Shown: positions 60,901 to 63,900 of the stretch, piece by piece
Layout of the letters: every line of letters begins with the position of its first letter
Numbering within the stretch: the stretch's first letter is position 1
Assembly: GCA_917880885.1 (NCBI GenBank)
Contig: OU862927.1
Location: forward strand, 18,617,450-18,681,449
Direction: 5' to 3'
DNA: 64,000 nucleotides
Source of the DNA: Limnephilus marmoratus
Lineage: Eukaryota > Arthropoda > Insecta > Trichoptera > Limnephilidae
Position numbers and translations under genes: made by a program
The notes under the pieces: model-generated
What the model saw: only the letters and a program-made list of their open reading frames with translations
The model's database searches: none
Told to the model about the DNA's origin: nothing

Positions 60901-63900
60901 CTAAATAATGGTTTACGAAATTTTTTAAAATAATACATTTCGGCTTATAATTTTTTTCACACACTGACTTACTACTATTTATTATTTCATTTTGCTTTGC
61001 CTACCTTTAAATCTCACCAAATCGAACCTAACCACAATTTATAATAAACAATCGTCACTTATTCATCGTCGCTATCATTTCATCTCCCATTTGGCTTAAA
61101 AAAAACAATCACAATCTCTCATTAAATTTCATGATCATATTGTTGCACTGTTCTTTTCAAATATTGAAATCTCACTTTTTACTATCTTTCACATTTCTTC
61201 TAAAAATATTGCACATAAATCAATTAATTTCTTTAGACTTTCCGAGAGATTTCGATATGTTTTTACAAATTTCCAGTGCCATTGATACTCCAAAGGTTGC
61301 GAATTCACACCACCCTCTGACTTCTGCAAAATCCGAATTAAATTCAGAAAGCAAAACCTCCTCCAACCAATTTCACCCCGACACATTGAAATCTCATAAA
61401 CCATCTAGTTCTAACATAAATTCCTATGAAAATCAACAAAAATATCAACAGTCATCTAGAATTCACAGTTCTCCCGCTGACAGCCCTTCCAACTCGCACC
61501 AATCTCCCAGGAGAAAATCTCATCCAAAGTCAAGTATTCCTAGTAGTAGCCTCCAATCTCACACAAATCATGAAACGACACAATCATCTTACTCTCCCCA
61601 AAAATCTACTAGCACCACATCAAAGCCTAATCTAAAAAGTTCTCAAAAATCCTTTGATCATCAAACAGATCAATATGGCAGTATTATATTTTCTCACCAG
61701 TCTAGAGATTACTCTGAATTATCTGAAACTGCCCATCAGTTTGACAATGCTCCAGAAACACTAACATTCTCTCATCCGTACACAGTTCAATTTGAAAATA
61801 TGATGAATAGTTCATTTGAAACACAGTCTTCCAGAAAACAACCGATTCCATCTTCAATACGTGATAACTCGTACCAATCTCCGCAAACTACACTAGAAAG
61901 AACAGAGTTTTCCGATCAATCATATACTGCTTTACTTGCGACAATTCCACGCTCTCAACAATCGCACAATGATTCTAAAATCTATCACCAAACTTTTGAT
62001 TCTGAAGTACCTTTAACTCGCAGCTCCCTGAATACCACTGACGACTTCTTAAAATCCCATAGCGAGAGCATTTCTATCTCGCGCCAGGCTTATGACAAAA
62101 GCAATACATCCCCATTTCCAACTGCTCCCATTACTCAAAAGATATCAAGAGCTTCCTCTCCACCATCTACCATCGCCTTAAACATTCATGAGTCTCCAAA
62201 ACATAACATGCATTCTCGTATACCGAATCCACACCATTCTCAGAGTAAGTCTTCTAATGTCTCTAACCTTCTCCAATCAAAGACTCAGAATGCTCCTTCT
62301 TCAACTATTCATAAAGCTACACCAGAAAGTGGACAATTTTCTCACCAATCTACGGTGGCTCCTGTCAGCTTATCTCTCTCCAAACAATCCTCTTTGGACA
62401 ATAATTCAATTTCTTGCCAGCCAAATATTCCTTTCTCTTCCCCATTAATACTAAATTCATCCCAATCTCCTAAACATAACACTCTTCTGAAGTCAAGCAT
62501 TCAACAACCTTCGAAATTGCCGTACTCTGATTTTTCTGCAGTCACTCACCAATCACACATTGTTTCAAATGACATCATCTCAACATCTCTCCAATCTCCA
62601 AAACATCATATTACTCCAGGATCAACTATTTCAAAATCTCAATTGCCTTATACAGAACCAGCCAAAGCTCAAAGTGCGTATCAATATAATATTGATTCCG
62701 AACTTCAAAAACTCCCGCAGAAATTTAAAACTGAACCAGTTTGTATTCCTCATCCGCCTCCTAATATACCCTACAGTTCACCAACTTCCATAGCGGTGAA
62801 TACTCGCCAATCTGCGAGACGAATGACGATAACTTCAAAACCAATTATTCCGACATCTCTCCAATATCAAACTATTCCTGAAGCTGCACAATTTCCGCAA
62901 TCTCTTATTACTTCAGAAACAGCACAATTTGCTCAACAGTTGCATAAAACTGCTATTCAAAGCTCTCACCAGATACAATCTGCTCCAGTAAGTGATCAGT
63001 TTGCTCAACAATCTTTCACCGCTACTCTTCCAACCTCCCAACAACCTCATACTGTTCTCGTGAATGCACAATTCTCTCATCTACCTAGCATTGCTAATAT
63101 TTCAAACACCCACCAATCTCATACTACTCCAGAGCCTGCACCAATTTCTCATCAATCATACGCCGCTGCTTTTCCAAACTCTCAACAACCTCAAAATATG
63201 AATTACACCCCTCCGTTTGTCATCATTCCCAATACCTATCAGCCAATACAATCTCATTCTGCAAATACTATCAGTTCTCATCAAACCGCTCCCGTAAATA
63301 TACAATTAACTCATCAATCTCTCGTTAATTCACAAGTTGCTCAACAAGTTCATGGAGGAGTTCTTCAAACCCCCCACACAAACTCTTTAAACTCGCAAGT
63401 TTTATCCCAGCAATCTCATACCAAATCTTTAAGCTCACAAATATTATCCGTGCAAACTCACGCTTCTCTTGAAAACGCGCAGTTGGCTTATCAGTATCAA
63501 TCTCTCGGCAATGGAAGCTCGACTCAATCCCACACTTCTCTCGAAAACGCTCAGCTATCTCATCAGTATCAAACTGTAGGTCACGCAAGTTCAAATCTAT
63601 CGCACACCTCTCTGGAAAATTCACAGCTGTCTTACCAGAGTCACCCGGCCAATCAGACCATGTACAGACCTGCAGACACCTCCCAGCACTCCGAAAGCTC
63701 GAGTCCAGAGTGTCCCCTCCTGTCCCCGGTAGCTCGGGCCCCCTCGGCCTCGCCTGACTTCCCTGACCTAATGTTCTCGGTACTAGTGCCCGCGCCCCGC
63801 CAGCTCACCCTGGAGCGCCAGCTGAACAAGAGCGTGCTGATAGGCTGGACGGCTCCCGAACCGCACACGCAGGCCCCCGCGCAGATCGACAGCTACCACG

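Noticed and set aside
61189..62793. Short open frames in other phases within the large Rim-BP exon
   Set aside because: The exon has one uninterrupted frame of 915 codons that connects in phase to the neighbouring exons and to FN3; the others are shadows.
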